The notes below the pieces were generated by a model. The model saw only the letters and a program-made list of their open reading frames with translations, was not told the origin of the DNA and ran no database searches. A stretch of DNA of 64,000 nt from Alentia gelatinosa. Its lineage: Eukaryota > Annelida > Polychaeta > Phyllodocida > Polynoidae. Both the position numbers and the translations under genes were made by a program. Below, one piece after another: positions 23,084 through 35,300 of the stretch (position 1 is its first letter; every line of letters starts with the position of its first letter). The stretch covers positions 31,101,970-31,165,969 of the forward strand of contig OX465589.1 in assembly GCA_950022655.1 (NCBI GenBank), written 5' to 3'.

Positions 23084-24009
23084 CTTCTTATACTAATCAA
23101 AGAGGAAAGGGGTGTCACTAAACCCGGTGTCAGCCCGGTGTCAGTGAGGCGGTAGCGATACCGGAGAGGGTGACACTATCCAATGACATCTTGATAAGAT
23201 CACCTTTCAACCGACACATGTGTATCCGACCGCTCGCGGTAGCTGCCTGCAATACACACTCATTCATTTGTAGCAGTAGATAGTCAATGATTATCACTGA
23301 TCTCTAAATGTGGTAATGATATGGGTATTGACACTGACATTAACACCGACAACGATGTCAATATTTAACATGCCTCTTGAACATGTATTTAAATTATTCC
23401 TCAATAGAAAGTTAAATATTCAATTCAAACTACTCACGAATTATATTTCATTATTTCATGATTTAGATTTTTAACTATCCAGTTATCCCCTACTCATTAT
23501 TTCAGATGTAACCTTAACATAGTCAAGATCGCATTGCCTTATTGTAGACATTACCTGATAAGGTATACACTCTAATACCAATTTTGATTAATTAGGTTTA
23601 GTTATTCAGTCTTAAAAGGACACTTTACATAAAGTTACAGCCCCTTTTAATGTATAGCTGAGATGTGAGACACCTACATATACAGGCTACCTACACAGCT
23701 ACAAAACCTTGAGTAGGTGACATGTAAACAGTGACGCATTCTGATGACATTGATACAACTCATAGAGGTGTATGGTAATTTTACCCTCTGCCAGGGGAAA
23801 TGCGTCATTTTTTTCCGGGGAGACGTGTTGTACTAGTATACAGTCAATAGGATTTTTTTTACCATTATCATTATTACACGGGTAAAAATTACTCACCATT
23901 GTGGATGTACTGGGAAAAATTACCAATTCTCAAGGGTGTTTATCCGATTACTATAATCCCTTTTTAATCGGTATTAGATTATTACAACACACTACAGTCG
24001 ATTAAATCC

Positions 24010-24285
24010 ATGCCTCAACCTGTTGATTCTTTACCGCACAACAAGGTGGATGTTTGGTTTATATACGGGGTATTACACTGTCTATTCATCACATCGCTCT
24101 ATGGGATATCCTTGCTGTTAGACTACCTGCTGATTTCAATCCTACCATGGGAAACCTTACCATCACCATCGCAGATTACCGAATGGGATTTTCTACACCG
24201 TAGATTGATTGAGCATCAATTACGTGAGGTCACGTTATTGGCATATTCTATCTACCATCATCGACGTGAGAAAACCCAACACTAA
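24010..24285 (+). CDS. Small putative membrane protein (91 aa)
   Basis: ATG at 24010 to TAA at 24283-24285 in the first copy of the tandem duplication. The product has a central hydrophobic stretch (VLHCLFITSLYGISLLLDYL) that could span a membrane once or twice, then a charged tail with HHRREKTQH. Not recognised. The second copy is cut by a TGA. No homology or splice evidence is available, so coding status is open. It lies upstream of and opposite to the LRR gene. Confidence 0.3.
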   Translation: MPQPVDSLPHNKVDVWFIYGVLHCLFITSLYGISLLLDYLLISILPWETLPSPSQITEWDFLHRRLIEHQLREVTLLAYSIYHHRREKTQH

Positions 24286-25097
24286 AGGTATGTATCATTG
24301 ATTGCAACCTGTATCCTACAGCTCGCGGTAGCTGCCTGCAATACACACTCATTCATTTGTAGCAGTAGATAGTCAATGATTATCACTGATCTCTAAATGT
24401 GGTAATGATATGGGTATTGACACTGACATTAACACCGACAACGATGTCAATATTTAACATGCCTCTTGAACATGTATTTAAATTATTCCTCAATAGAAAG
24501 TTAAATATTCAATTCAAACTACTCACGAATTATATTTCATTATTTCATGATTTAGATTTTTAACTATTCAGTTATCCCCTACTCATTATTTCAGATGTAA
24601 CCTTAACATAGTCAAGATTGCATTGCCTTATTGTAGACATGACCTGATAAGGTATACACTCTAATACCAATTTTGATTAATTAGGTTTAGTTATTCAGTC
24701 TTAAAAGGACACTTTACATAAAGGTACAACCCCTTTTAATGTATAGCTGAGATGTGAGACACCTGCATATACAGGCTACCTACACAGCTACAAAACCTCG
24801 AGTAGGTGACATGTAAACAGTGACGCATTCTGATGACATTGATACAACTCATAGAGGTGTATGGTAATTTTACCCTCTGCCAGGGGAAATGCGTCATTTT
24901 TTCCGGGGAGACGTGTTGTACTAGTATACAGTCAATAGGATTTTTTTACCATTATCATTATTACACGGGTAAAAATTACTCACCATTGTGGATGTACTGG
25001 GAAAAAATTACCAATTCTCAAGGGTGTTTATCCGATTACTATAATCCCTTTTTAATCGGTATTAGATTATTACAACACACTACAGTCGATTAAATCC

Positions 25098-25238
25098 ATG
25101 CCTCAACCTGTTGATTCTTTACTGCACAACAAGGTGGATGTTTGGTTTATATACGGGGTATTACACTGTCTATTCATCACATTGCTCTATGGGATATCCT
25201 TGCTGTTAGACTACCTGCTGATTTCAATCCTACCATGA
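25098..25238 (+). pseudogene. Truncated duplicate of the 91-aa ORF
   Basis: The duplicate ORF starts at 25098. Trp codon 47 (TGG in the first copy) is TGA here at 25236-25238, leaving 46 residues. The remaining downstream sequence is still similar to the intact copy. Either it is a pseudogene or neither copy is coding. Confidence 0.45.
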
Positions 25239-25936
25239 GAAACCTTACCATCACCATCACAGATTACCGAATGGGATTCTCCACACCGTAGATTGATTGA
25301 GCGTCAATTTTGTGAGGTCACGTTATTGTCATATTCTATCTACCATCATCGACGTGAGAAAACCCAACACTAAAGGTATGTATCATTGATTGCCACCATT
25401 TGGTATTCAGTTTATCCAATGACTAGCTAATAATGATAATTAGTTAGACAGTTATTAATTAATCATTGTTATATCATTATCATACTACTAATGACAATGA
25501 TTAATTAATATTAATAATTTATTCAGTTTCAACGATGTTATTAATGATAAATAGATGTATAACAAAAGCACTAATACAATATAATATAATATAATATAAT
25601 ATAATTTTTTGATAACTTCACTTTATTGTCACATTTTGAGAATACATGGTGTTTTCTTGTCCTTTGTGGGAAAGTATATATGTGTAACAATGCAGTAGGA
25701 GAAGACCGTTAGTGACACATATCACTGGTTTCAATCGGCTTCCCGATATATACCCTTTAGTCTTCCTTAGGATACAGAACAAGATTTTTTCGATACAGCG
25801 AGACATAGAAAATTGGAGATTCATTAAATAGCGTATATTAAACATTCACTCATATTGGTTACTTGGAATAATCATTTTGTGATTGTTGGTATAGTGGACT
25901 AGTCTCAACAATATGTTTTATAACTGGAAGTAATTC

Positions 25937-25940
25937 CTAC

Positions 25941-25972
<32 letters not shown>

Positions 25973-26506
25973 AGTTCCAAGTAGAATTATTAAATTTGTT
26001 GGATGGAATCCTTCATCATTCTTTTTTGTCAGGCTTTTAAACTCACGAAGGGTTTCCATCTGTCTCATGAGGGGCGACAGATTGCTCCATTTGTGATACA
26101 TAGATACTCCGTACTGGTTGTGTATACCGTACAGTAAGGTTTGTGTACCTTTAGTACGGGTGCTGTTCTCATCCTTGTGGATGGGTGTGGTGACATCGAG
26201 ATTTTCTACATTCTGGGCTCGTTTATAGACATATTTTAACAAGTGAGATTTCCTTCTCTTCTCTAATTTTGGCATATTGTATAATGCATGTGCATAATTT
26301 GTGTGCGTTCTTTGTTCTACACGGAGGATGGATCTCAAACATCTATTTTGCATGACCTGATACCCTGTACAGGGAGGCGGTGAGACTAACATGAGGGTGA
26401 GGACTTTCTTTATAACCCGCTTACTAACAAAATGAAACAAAAGACTTCTTTTAACATAAATAAAAGACATGTTTTTTATCACACAAATTGATTCAGTATT
26501 TCTCAT
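25937..26506 (-). pseudogene. Non-LTR retrotransposon ORF2, C-terminal fragment
   Basis: The minus strand reads MQNRCLRSILRVEQRTHTNY, then LYNMPKLEKRRKSHLLKYVY and MYHKWSNLSPLMRQ...LREFKSL. This matches the conserved tail after the RT domain in CR1/Jockey-like elements (LQNR..R.IL......T....L..L..RR..HLL..yK; W..L...mR....l..FK). The catalytic RT part is missing. The frame runs out into a (CA)n tract at 25942-25970, possibly its original 3' tail. A nested insertion in the giant element. Confidence 0.65.
25942..25970. repeat. (CA)n microsatellite
   Basis: About 14 uninterrupted CA units at the 3' boundary of the non-LTR fragment. Confidence 0.95.
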
Positions 26507-26699
26507 TGTGTTATGAATAATTGTATGATACTTCGCGTGTTATCTATCAGTATATCTTATGTTAAAGTATCTGCTGTCAATCTGATTTTTTTTTCATGAG
26601 ATTTTCTGTTTTGATTCTCGAGATTTTCTGTTTGGATACTATGGCCAATATAGACAAACTTTATGATTTTAAACAAGTACAACTCAACAACTGCCCAAC

Positions 26700-27621
26700 T
26701 CGGTTTGGATCAAGGTTTTATTAGTTTTAAAATTATTTACAATTAATCACAGGTGTAATCACTCCCTCCGCCCGCCACACATCTGAAAAACAACAAACAT
26801 ATACTGAGTCATGAATACAATTCCTCAAAATATTTACATGATAATAGGAAATCATAGCAAGATTGCATGTAAGTGCCACCACCATATACGATAGTATCAC
26901 TGTGTGCTAAATAACATAGTAATCATTGTGAAAAGCCTAAATAACCTAGTAATCATTGTGAATAGCCCTATAGGCGTTTTTTAATATTAGGAATAGCACA
27001 CTAACCATCGCGGTCTATCCATTCCCTGGTCATATCAACGATTTGAATTGAAAAGAAGAAAAGGATAGGGTTCCTATTATTATTATTATTATTTTATGTG
27101 GCACAAAGAAACATCTTTTTTCATGAGCGACCCTAACGAATGTACACAGATATGAAAATCTTTTGCCCCAGATACCTTCCCTTCTTTTAATTTTTCTGGA
27201 ATTTTTTTGACACGTATCCGTGTAGAACGGGTCCTAGGTCCCCCCTAGCGTTAGAATAAAGGTCGTAGCAGTATTGCCCTCTGGTGTAATTTGTACCGTT
27301 TTCTAATTAAACCAAAGAGTGACAAGAATGATGTTTTGGTGAAACTATCATGAGGGTAAGGAATTTCTTAAGGAAGTTTATAACTCACCTTAAAGTTCAT
27401 CAAAGTTGTAAAAAAACGAAAAAAACCCACAAATCACTTCGGAGTTCTTCTGATTGGACGACTGAAAATGGAGAAAAGTTTGTATCAGTTTCAAGTTATA
27501 TAATTTTGGATGTAGTACAATAACTTAGATAATGTAGATAAAAACTTAGATAACGTAAATCAAAAGATTCGGGCCCCACATTACAACTGAAAGTGATAAA
27601 TACAAACAGATTAATGTGTGT

Positions 27622-27679
<58 letters not shown>

Positions 27680-30600
27680 ATTGTAGGGAGACAAACAGTA
27701 CAGCATATCACCTCACACGGGATAAGTAGCATTTGAGCCCATTTCTTATAATAAAACAATGATGTATTGGTAGAAGGGGTGTACTTCTTGGCACGTAGAT
27801 AAAAAAAACTTCTGGCTCCACATTACATTTGAATGTGATAATACAGACAGATTAATGAGAGTCTGTGAAGTTTCTGCAGGTTATTTTTGGTTTTTAAATC
27901 GGGCTCTTTTAAAGAGCCCTGCAAAAAATTATTCTCTGTATTCGATTGAATGGTAAGCTAGTGATTTTGGTGTATAGTGTAAGGTGGTACGCATACATTT
28001 GAAGGGTAGATTCATGTTCTGTGAAAGGTGTCACAAACCCTTGATTTCCATATTTTGTGAGATACACCATGCTTATAATGGAGTGGTATATTAGTTTAAC
28101 TACCCTTCAAATTACAGTTTTTACCATCCTTCATAATTACATTTTTAGTTAACCTAGCGACGTTAGACAAGATTTATTTGCATTCATGGTTTTATATGAG
28201 CAACCTTTTTTGAAGCGACCTCTAGTGGATACACTGGTAACCTGAGCTACATATACGATCGAGTATAACATTATCTTAGATTGGCCGCCACCTCTGTCTA
28301 CACTACGTTCCAGCTAAGAGGTTGGTAACGTTAAACCATGGACGTGTCCACGGATTCTCACTCTCGGACCAAATAAGTATGTTCTACATGGGTTCTAAGA
28401 TCCCAAATACTTGCAAAGAAATATTTATATGACAATAGATTCATAAAAAACTTATATCTGTGGGAATTTATCAAAATACACCTTAAAGAAGATGACAACA
28501 TAGAAAAGATAAGAATCCAGGACTCTTTACAAGCAGAGTAAACAGAGGAACCAGTCACGTGAACCAGTTACAACTGACAGCCCAGAGTAAAAATAGATAT
28601 GAAAAATAGCTAGAGTGACGTTCCTTTACCCGCTACCACGCCAGGTCACGGTCACGGTCAATTCAACGTGACCAGAGCTAACGTAGTATAGCTCGCGTGG
28701 CCAGTGTAACATTATCTTAGCCTGGAATAGTGAGCTAAAGTGAACCCGCTCCAACCACAGATAGCCGGTCACAAAATACTATTTCCCGATATAGGCGCAC
28801 AGTACTTAGACTATGTAGATTCGAGATTATATGTCTCATTCTCCAATCTTATAGATCCATATTTTCATAAACTTAACAACTGTCATCGTAGGGCTTAGCA
28901 TACAAACTCGTTCTCAACAGGCTTGCGAGAATGTTAACTCGTTCTCATTGGGTGATAAAGAGATGAATATTTCCAGCCTAAGATAAATCAGAAACTTATT
29001 TGTGCCTGGTTAGTGTCCTCGTTCGCCATCGAGTTTGGAGTGCACAGTAATATGAAGGAGGTGGTAGCTCGTAAGTGATATACTCAACCTATAACAAGAT
29101 AGAAGTATTGACTTCTACGGGCTATATAATAGGTGCTTTACCTATGTTTTTCCGAAACCTTTTGAGAAACGATCACCACCTATGTACCACCTATGTTTGA
29201 AGCAAAACCTTGGATTGAGTATGTGAGCTTCTGCAAGCGTGGTTCTATTTTTTGGTTTTAGTTAGAGCTTTTAAAAAAGAGCTCTTACAAAAAAAAAAAA
29301 AAATCCTCTCAGTAGGCGACCAAAAGGCAAACAAACCGGTTAGGGAAGCATTAGCACTGATGGCAAAAGTAGATATATAGGAAAAGGTACTAACTCACCT
29401 TAACATTCTTTAAAGTTACGGAACTATCCATCAACTGTTAGAAGAAGTAAATTGGGTTTGTTCATTTATTTTGATAATACTCAAAGGAAAAGTATCCTAT
29501 TTGATATAGTAAACGCATGCCTCTCCCGTGTGTACCGCTGAAACCAATAGAAATTATGGGATAAACGAACTGCTAAGGGGACCTGGGCAATACGGAAATT
29601 TTAAACTTGACCAACCAAGCAAAACCGTTAGAGGGGTCGGGAGTAAGAAGAAGTAAATTTGGTTTGTTCATTTATTTGATAATACTCAAAGGAAAAGTAT
29701 CCTATTTGATATAGTAAATGCATGTCTCTCCCGTGTGTACCGCTGAAACCAATAGAAATTATGGGATAAACGAACTGCTAAGGGGACCTGGGCAATACGG
29801 AAATTTAAAACTTGACCAACCAAGCAAAACCGTTAGAGGGGGCGGGAGTCACAGTGTGAATATGGATGGCTAAGCAGTTTCTTCTACGCAATGACTTTGT
29901 CAAATGGTCTATTAACAAACACAATGGAGCACAACAGTTCCTATATAAGACTGTTACCTACGAGAGGATATCAATGTTCTGGTTGGAAACCAAACTACAG
30001 TACTGTTAATACAGTGATAATTACGGATATTCATTTTAAAAAAATAGGCGTGAGGTGCAGTGACATGTCTGCTACAGCATTTGCTACAACTTCATCGGAG
30101 AGACACTACAATGCAGTGGACGAAAGCCCCCCCGGTTTGTAAATACATAGTCACGTCAAATTACAAAGTTGAGTTTAATGGAAGCCATGTAACTGCTGGA
30201 AAGATAATATTTGACATAACCAAAGCATCCTATTGCTTTTTTTCCGCTCACGAACGGCACATGGTGGAATAGAAACAGGTAGGAGACTATTTCACACCTT
30301 TGGTACACACCAGAGCAAATGCTTCGTACCTATGTTTGTCTAATTAAGCATAATGATTGAAAATCTAAGGTTATCAGAAATAATACCAAGAAATAACTTA
30401 GGTATAATCTATTTTCTCCCGTACCAAATGCTATGCTGGATTTTAGTTCATGCAGACTGACCGCCGTGTGGCACTACCGTCTGCACAGTGTCACATCATA
30501 ATATGGGAGTTGGGTTTCTTTGGTTATAGTTCTTTGATCATACTACACAGAATATTAATAGTTTAAAGTAGTTTTTTTACTCACCGTGGTGCCACAAACA

Positions 30601-31793
30601 CGTCAATGTAGCCATGGTAGCTACCTAAATGTAACATAAACTAAAGGTCAGCATTGAGTTCTATTCATTCGAGTAAAAAATTGTGTTGAAAACAGGGTTT
30701 AATATTCAATCGTTTTTATTTTGTATCAAATATATTGTATGGTTAGGACACACCATAATTACTCGTTCACAGTGATTATACTCGGAATAAGCCCGTTTGG
30801 CGTCTATACAGAAAGGGTTCTCAACCCATTACGCAGTGTGAAGAAGCACACGCCATCTACGGGAAAAGCGGCACACCACTCAAATGGGCGCCCTCTCGTG
30901 TATAGTGCTAACGTAAGCTACAGTAAACTACTTCCGCTGTTGGTACCGCTGCGCAAATACACGGAGGAAATATTATAGCTGTGTCACATACTAGGAATAG
31001 GAAAAGAATGGTTGGTATTGCCCTTGTACAAACTAATTTCGTGGTATCAGATGCATAGGTAATTTTGTTAAATATTGATAATATTGATTGTGTTACATAT
31101 TAAATAAGACGAACTCACCATCATCCCTCTCCTCCAGCCCTACAACGATTTCCACGCGCCTGTGAAAAGAATTGCGGATAAATTTTCACAGATTCACACA
31201 GAGGCATTAGTGCCTTGAATTTCATTTTGAAAATGTAGTTCATAATATGACATGTTAAGTTTGAAATTTGACTTGATTGATGAGGATTTCGAATGGTAGA
31301 GAAATTTCACTACTTTTGGACGATAATAGAGGGATTATAGAAACGGAAGCTTTTGGACAAATAAGCAGAACATCAGTGTGAGAAGGGGTGGTGGGGGGGC
31401 TTCATTTTGAAAAATGTAGTTCATAACCTGACATGTTAAGTTTGACATTTGAGTTATTTGATCAGGTTTTCGGGCAAATCCGATTACAAAACTAATACGA
31501 CATTACGGTATTGATCGACTACACCCGTACCGAGAGTGGGTGCAGGGGAGGATTTCATTGCTATGGCGGGCCGCTTGAATAGGAAGGTGACCAATTCGGG
31601 AAAAGTTAAGTGAGAACTTATTCATTTTATTCGTGTTAATACCATCTAATACTCACCGAAAAGGGATGTTGGCACTCGCCACACGCCTGGCGACCCGCCC
31701 CAGGAAAGACATGATTGCCGGCCATGCCCTCCAGAAAAGGAAAAAACCTCCTGCTGCCAAAGAAAACGCCGCAAAAACACTTCTTGCGTCCAT
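26700..31793 (-). CDS. Candidate multi-exon gene with very small exons (partial model)
   Basis: Three consecutive exons have consensus GT-AG sites and compatible phases. E1 is 31793-31657, opening at an ATG with a hydrophobic start (MDARSVFAAFSLAAGGFFLF), donor TTTTCG/GTGAGT. E2 is 31159-31119 (41 nt, acceptor TTCTTTTCACAG, reads RVEIVVGLEERDD). E3 is 30624-30585 (40 nt, reads SYHGYIDVFVAP, donor CACCACG/GTGAGT). Introns 1 and 2 are both about 495 bp. Other possible exons are 29434-29399 and 27461-27389, which share a TTAAG/GTGAGT donor. A possible last exon starts at 26782 after TTGTTTTTCAG, with AATAAA at 26722-26717. E3 leaves phase 2, which 29434 does not accept, and 27461 hits a TAA, so the middle is unresolved. 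The N-terminus suggests a signal or anchor segment. The product is not recognised. Confidence 0.4.
27614..27678. repeat. (TG)n microsatellite
   Basis: About 32 TG units with one interruption. Flanked by a diverged duplication: CACATTACAACTGAAAGTGA at about 27576 resembles CACATTACATTTGAATGTGA at about 27818. Confidence 0.9.
28377..28898 (+). other. Two short coding-like segments of unknown identity
   Basis: 28377-28541 reads 54 codons rich in Lys/Glu/Ile/Tyr (contains KKYLYDNRFIKNLYLWEFIK), and 28734-28898 reads 54 codons containing IGAQYLDYVDSRLYVSFSNL. Both lie between stop codons and have amino-acid composition typical of real protein rather than AT-rich noise. No start codon, splice pair or family was identified. 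They may be fragments of a decayed gene of the giant element. Confidence 0.2.
29440..29848 (+). repeat. ~206-bp tandem duplication
   Basis: 29442-29646 and 29648-29848 are near-identical direct copies (both contain AAACCAATAGAAATTATGGG and GGGGACCTGGGCAATACGGA). The left copy borders the possible 29434 exon of the minus-strand gene. Confidence 0.9.
29891..30142 (+). CDS. Coding-like block C of a three-copy unknown family
   Basis: ATG 29891 to TAA 30140-30142. Contains KPNYSTVNTVIITDIHF and VRCSDMSA, which align with blocks A (to 32241) and B (32953-33141). It diverges from them after the SDMSA motif and runs into a short Pro-rich end. The aligned region keeps frame across many substitutions. 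The family is not recognised. The neighbouring GAAACAG/GTAGGAG near 30278 could be a splice donor of a continuing exon. Confidence 0.3.
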   Translation: MTLSNGLLTNTMEHNSSYIRLLPTRGYQCSGWKPNYSTVNTVIITDIHFKKIGVRCSDMSATAFATTSSERHYNAVDESPPGL

Positions 31794-31929
31794 TTTGAAA
31801 ACTGCTTGAATGATGAAATCTGGGTCAAAGCCGATAAATCTGGGTCAAAAACAGACCCATTCGTAGTTTATAAAAAAGTCACTAGATAAGAGATGGGTTG
31901 TGCGTACGAGCAGGGGTTGTTATTAACTC

Positions 31930-32241
31930 ACGATTATCATTATTTAACACACTTTTCTGGGAAGGGGAGGAGGGAGCGTCAGTTATCTTCACACGAATTC
32001 CATATATTATGGCGGAAATCCAAAAGACAGTGTGGTTAATACGGTGATAACTTCTGATCTTTCAGCCAGAAGAATACGTGTCAAGTCCAGTGACAAAGCC
32101 ATGTCTGCTAGACTGTCAAGCCACAAAATTAACATTTATATCGTCCTATGGCGTCAACAGTGTAAAATGAAACCAGCACCACATTCCTCTGATCAGCAGC
32201 TGTACGAAGGTGACAGACTTGATACGGCGGAATTAACCTAA
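31930..32241 (+). CDS. Coding-like block A of a three-copy unknown family
   Basis: Open frame ending TAA 32239-32241. Readable motifs are YYGGNPKDSVVNTVITSDLS, RRIRVKSSDKAMSARLSSHK and KMKPAPHSSDQQLYEGDRL. It shares its C-terminal half, including the stop, with block B, and differs by a 12-nt (frame-preserving) indel. A TTTCAG precedes RRIRV at 32065, a possible splice acceptor. Function unknown. Confidence 0.35.
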
Positions 32242-32369
32242 CGATTTGAAAGTAAGTAAGTAAGTAAGATAGGTAAAGCCTCGTAGACTATAAGGTTGAA
32301 TCTATGGGAAGCCGTGTCACTGCTCGAACCAAGGGTGATCGAACTGTTATTGGAAATCAGGTCGCACCG

Positions 32370-35300
32370 GTTTAAACTTTTAGATTAATGATTGATAATA
32401 AATATATTCATATTCTACATACTGTAGTTTTGTATCTATAAGGATATTGTTTGTATCTATGGTTAGCCGAGTTTCGAATTAAATAATTCATGTGAATCGG
32501 ATTAGGCTAATGTGTCACTGCTCAAAACGAAGGGTGGTCGAACTGTCATTGGAAATCAGGTCGTACAGGGTTTAAACTTTAGATTAATGATTGATAATAC
32601 ATATATTCATATTCTACATACTGTAAGGTTTGTATCTATGGGAATATTGTCCAGGTTAGACGAGTTTCGATTTAATAATTCATATTTAACCTTAGGCATT
32701 ATACAGTCAAAATTAATTTATCATGAGGATTTAACTTAAAATATAGGTCTGGAAACATTATTATTATTCGTAAACTACAGATTATCAGGTTTCTCCTTAT
32801 AGGTATTTGTGTATTTAGGAATATGTGGGATTATTTATGGAATTTAGAAATTAAAAGCTATACTATAGGCTTCGTAGGGAGTGGTGCACTGGTAGAGATA
32901 TGATTAGAAAATCATTTAATATGAGATCTATTTTGAAATATCTCACTTTCAGCCGGGAAGGATACGCGTCAAGTCCAGTGACAAAACCATGTCTGCTATG
33001 CTACGAGTCGATTCGACAAGTCACAAAATTGACATTTATATCGTCCTACGGCGTCAACAGTGTAAAATGAAACCAGCATCACATTCCTCTGATCAGCAGC
33101 TGTATGAGGGTGGCAGACTTGAGACGGTGGAATTAACCTAACGATTTGTAAGTAAGATCAGCAAAGCCTCTATAGAGTACTGTCTAGACTATAAGGTTGA
33201 ATCTATGGGAAACCGTTTCACTGCTCAAAACGAAGGGTGGTCGAGCTGTCATTGGAAATCAGGTCGCCCAGGGTTTAAACTTTAGATTAATGATTAATAA
33301 TACATATATTCATATTCTACATACTGCAGGATTGTATCTATGGGAATATTGTCCAGGTTAGACGAGTTTCGATTTAATAATTCATATTTAACCTTAGGCA
33401 TTACACAATCAAAATTAATTTATTATGAGGATTTAACTTAAAATATAGGTCTGGAAACATTATTATTCGTAAACTACAGATTATTAGGTTTCTCCTTATA
33501 GGTATTTGTGTATTTGGGAACATGTGGGATTTATTATTTATGGAATTTAGAAATTAAAAGCTATACTATAGACTTTGTAGGGAGTGGTGCACTGGTAGAG
33601 ATATGATTAGAAAATCATTTAATATGAGATCTATTTTGAAATATCTCACTGGAGACATTAATATTATTAAACTATGGGTTCTTAGCTTTCTTCTCATATA
33701 TATATATAATTTTGTATTTTGGATAATGTGGGAATTAGTTATAGAATTTAGAATTTAGAAAATTAAAAGTACTCAGTGATTAAAATAGCTTGTACTGCCA
33801 TAGCTAGGTTCGAAGACATGTTTTCGAATGGTTTATTTTTGGTTTTGAGCATTGAATCTATGGATGGGGACTGGATTAGGGGGAACTATACTGTATGAGG
33901 TTTGTTTATACGAAATATCATTCACTTTGAACCAGTGTAGGATTTAGAATCGAATTGACAGAAATGCTCATCTATCTTAGGCTTTACTATAGGAAAGGTA
34001 TGGGAGTAGAGTTCAGGTGAGGATAGTATTAGAAAATTGTTTTTAATATTGTTTTACTTCAAATAAATGATAGGAGACAGTAATATTCGTAAATTAGAGA
34101 TACTGAGCTTTCATTTGATATATATCTTGACCATTTCGGAAGAGTTGGGACTTAGATATTGATTTTTTTAACTTAGATTCGAGCAGTGGATAGATTGACT
34201 ATTTCGCCATAGCTGGGTTATAAAACATCTTTTTCAAAAAATTTCTTCCAGGCTTTTAACCATGAAGCTATGAACGGTGAATTGGATTAGAGAGATACTG
34301 AGCTTTCATTTGATATATATCTTGACCATTTCGGACGAGTTGGGACTTAGATATTGATTTTTTGAACTTAGATTCGAGCAGTGAATAGATTGACTATTTC
34401 GCCATAGCTGGGTTATAAAACATCTTTTTCAAAAAATTTCTTTCAGGCTTTTAACCATGAAGCTATGAACGGTGAATTGGATTAGGTTAATCTACACACA
34501 CTCTAGGGTTTCTAATCTAGAGATTAGAATCAAAAGCAAATATAGTTTGTGTCTATAGACTTAATTCACGGTTGAATCATATATGCAGGAATTTGTCAGG
34601 TTGATATACATAGATCAGTGTCTAGCTGGTACTCGAGGTAGTGGGAGGTAGGGGGGATTTTATCGTCGATATAATAATCTATTTAACCGCTTCTGATCGA
34701 AATATTTCACAAAAAATTTGTTCATCGTTTCGCTGTATCGGGACATGCTCTGTGAATAACTCAACTCGTCCATAGGCGCGAGTGGATTAGGACTTTGTTT
34801 TATTTTTCTCTGTGTTCTACTTGAATCGATGATTGGCGACTTAGCTTAGAGCAAACTACACTGTCTCAGGTATGATTATACAAGATATGATAGACTTTGA
34901 AACAGGAGAGATTGATAAATTAATTAATTAATTAATGAAAATGGTACTCAACGCTGAACCTTCAACATGGGAGCAGTAGGGGAGATGGGCTCTAGGCAAG
35001 ACACCATTTCGAAAAACATTTTTTACGAGCATTTACTGAGAAAAAACACTGGAGGATGAAATATTCCTAAACTAGGCAGTTTCAGCTTTTTTCTCATATA
35101 TTAATGTGCAATTCAAGCATGAGGGGGGACTGAGATATTGATTTATGAAATTAGATTCGGACGGTACCTATAGGAAACTACTGAAACATTGTGACCTTAC
35201 ATTGCGAAGATCATACAACCGTTTTTATCTGAAAGCAGTCTAAATTGTATTCATTATCGACCTTTCCTGACAAGTGGCGTACAGATATTAGTTCATTTAG

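Larger units (their letters stand above)
23221..25397 (+). repeat. 1.09-kb tandem duplication inside the giant element
   Basis: 23221-24309 and 24310-25397 are direct copies with scattered substitutions and single-base changes in T-runs (for example 7 versus 6 T near 23810/24896). They start TGTATCC and share GCTCGCGGTAGCTGCCTGCA and the full downstream order. Both copies contain the ORF described at 24010. High identity implies a recent event. Confidence 0.92.

Noticed and set aside
27496..27759. 87-aa minus-strand ORF with a Thr-His run
   Set aside because: Built on the (TG)n microsatellite.
27900..27918. Histone mRNA 3' stem-loop (GGGCTCTTTTAAAGAGCCC)
   Set aside because: The loop is not the conserved TTTC type, there is no histone ORF nearby, and it is a simple palindrome with a diverged twin at about 29262.
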